Source: Deltaproteobacteria bacterium (GTDB lineage Bacteria > Desulfobacterota > JADFXK01). From it: a stretch of 5,723 nt of DNA. The position numbers and the translations under genes were made by a program. The notes below the pieces were generated by a model. The model was given only the letters and a program-made list of their open reading frames with translations. It ran no database searches and had not been told where the DNA came from. Of the stretch, positions 5,541 through 5,723 are shown in pieces. The DNA lies in contig JADFYC010000246.1 of NCBI GenBank assembly GCA_015233295.1, positions 1-5,723 on the forward strand, in the 5' to 3' direction. Numbering within the stretch: position 1 is the first letter of the stretch; every line of letters starts with the position of its first letter.

Positions 5541-5723
5541 TATCTGTCCTCCCAGAGCAAGATGTGTAGTTCCAAGGGGCCATGGACTCCCAGGGCCAGG
5601 ACCCGTTCGATGTCGGCCGTCCGACTGGCTCCGGTGATGAACGCAGTGTAACCGGGCCTCATCCGCATCATGGCCTCCAACTCTGTTTCCAGGTCCGCGG
5701 AACTCTGCCTGAGCCTGGACTTG
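5540..5723 (-). CDS. lutC: LutC/LldG lactate utilisation protein, C-terminal part only
   Basis: Only the last 60 codons are in the window, and the gene continues past the right edge. The reading frame ends with ITGASRTADIERVLALGVHG (residues 29-48 of this fragment) followed by PLELHILLWEDR and TAA (5542-5540). This is the conserved C-terminus of the LUD-domain LutC/YkgG family, where S-R-T-A-D-I-E and L-G-V-H-G-P are characteristic. In the Desulfovibrio arrangement the equivalent gene is lldG, which lies next to lldH. Its stop overlaps the start codon of lldH by one base (TAATG), and the lldH ribosome binding site (5553-5548) lies within its coding sequence, so the two are co-transcribed and probably made in fixed ratio. 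The operon promoter lies outside the window. Confidence 0.9.
   Translation of the reverse strand, partial: KSRLRQSSADLETELEAMMRMRPGYTAFITGASRTADIERVLALGVHGPLELHILLWEDR

Overview
The window looks like chromosomal DNA of an anaerobic deltaproteobacterium-type organism (Desulfobacterota, probably a sulfate reducer or a relative). This placement is inferred from two things: a lactate-oxidation protein in which LutB and LutA are fused into one chain, the arrangement I know from Desulfovibrio (LldH), and a DUF3786 protein, a family I associate with sulfate reducers and syntrophs. No taxonomic marker gene is present.

Left part (1-1494). A 423-base gene-free stretch carries two diverged copies of a short TGTCA...CTTAA repeat and two copies of a 12-base palindromic word, followed by a good promoter candidate. 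It leads into a plus-strand gene (424-1068) for a cyclic-nucleotide-binding domain followed by a leucine zipper, with no DNA-binding domain. Next is a 426-base intergenic region with a sigma70-like promoter. Directly after its -10 lies a perfect 17-base inverted repeat, AATTGGTAAGACCAATT, which fits the operator pattern of PdhR/LldR-type (FadR-subfamily GntR) regulators.

Middle part (1495-3341). Three closely spaced plus-strand genes probably form one operon driven from that promoter. The first encodes a proline-rich, mostly disordered protein with two copies of a FliM-like N-terminal motif (LDQxDIDSLF) and a helical C-terminus. The second is the DUF3786 protein. The third is a small single-pass membrane protein with glycine-every-four-residues segments. 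None has a function I can name. The set, with its putative metabolite-responsive operator, is the most novel part of the window.

Right part (3381-5723). Running convergently on the minus strand is a lactate-utilisation operon: the last 60 codons of lutC (lldG) and the complete fused lutB-lutA gene (lldH), joined by a TAATG stop/start overlap. The products should form an Fe-S L-lactate dehydrogenase that oxidises lactate to pyruvate. The PdhR/LldR-like operator and the lactate genes lie about 2 kb apart in different transcription units. A lactate- or pyruvate-sensing regulator could therefore control both, but no regulator gene is in the window and this link is inference.
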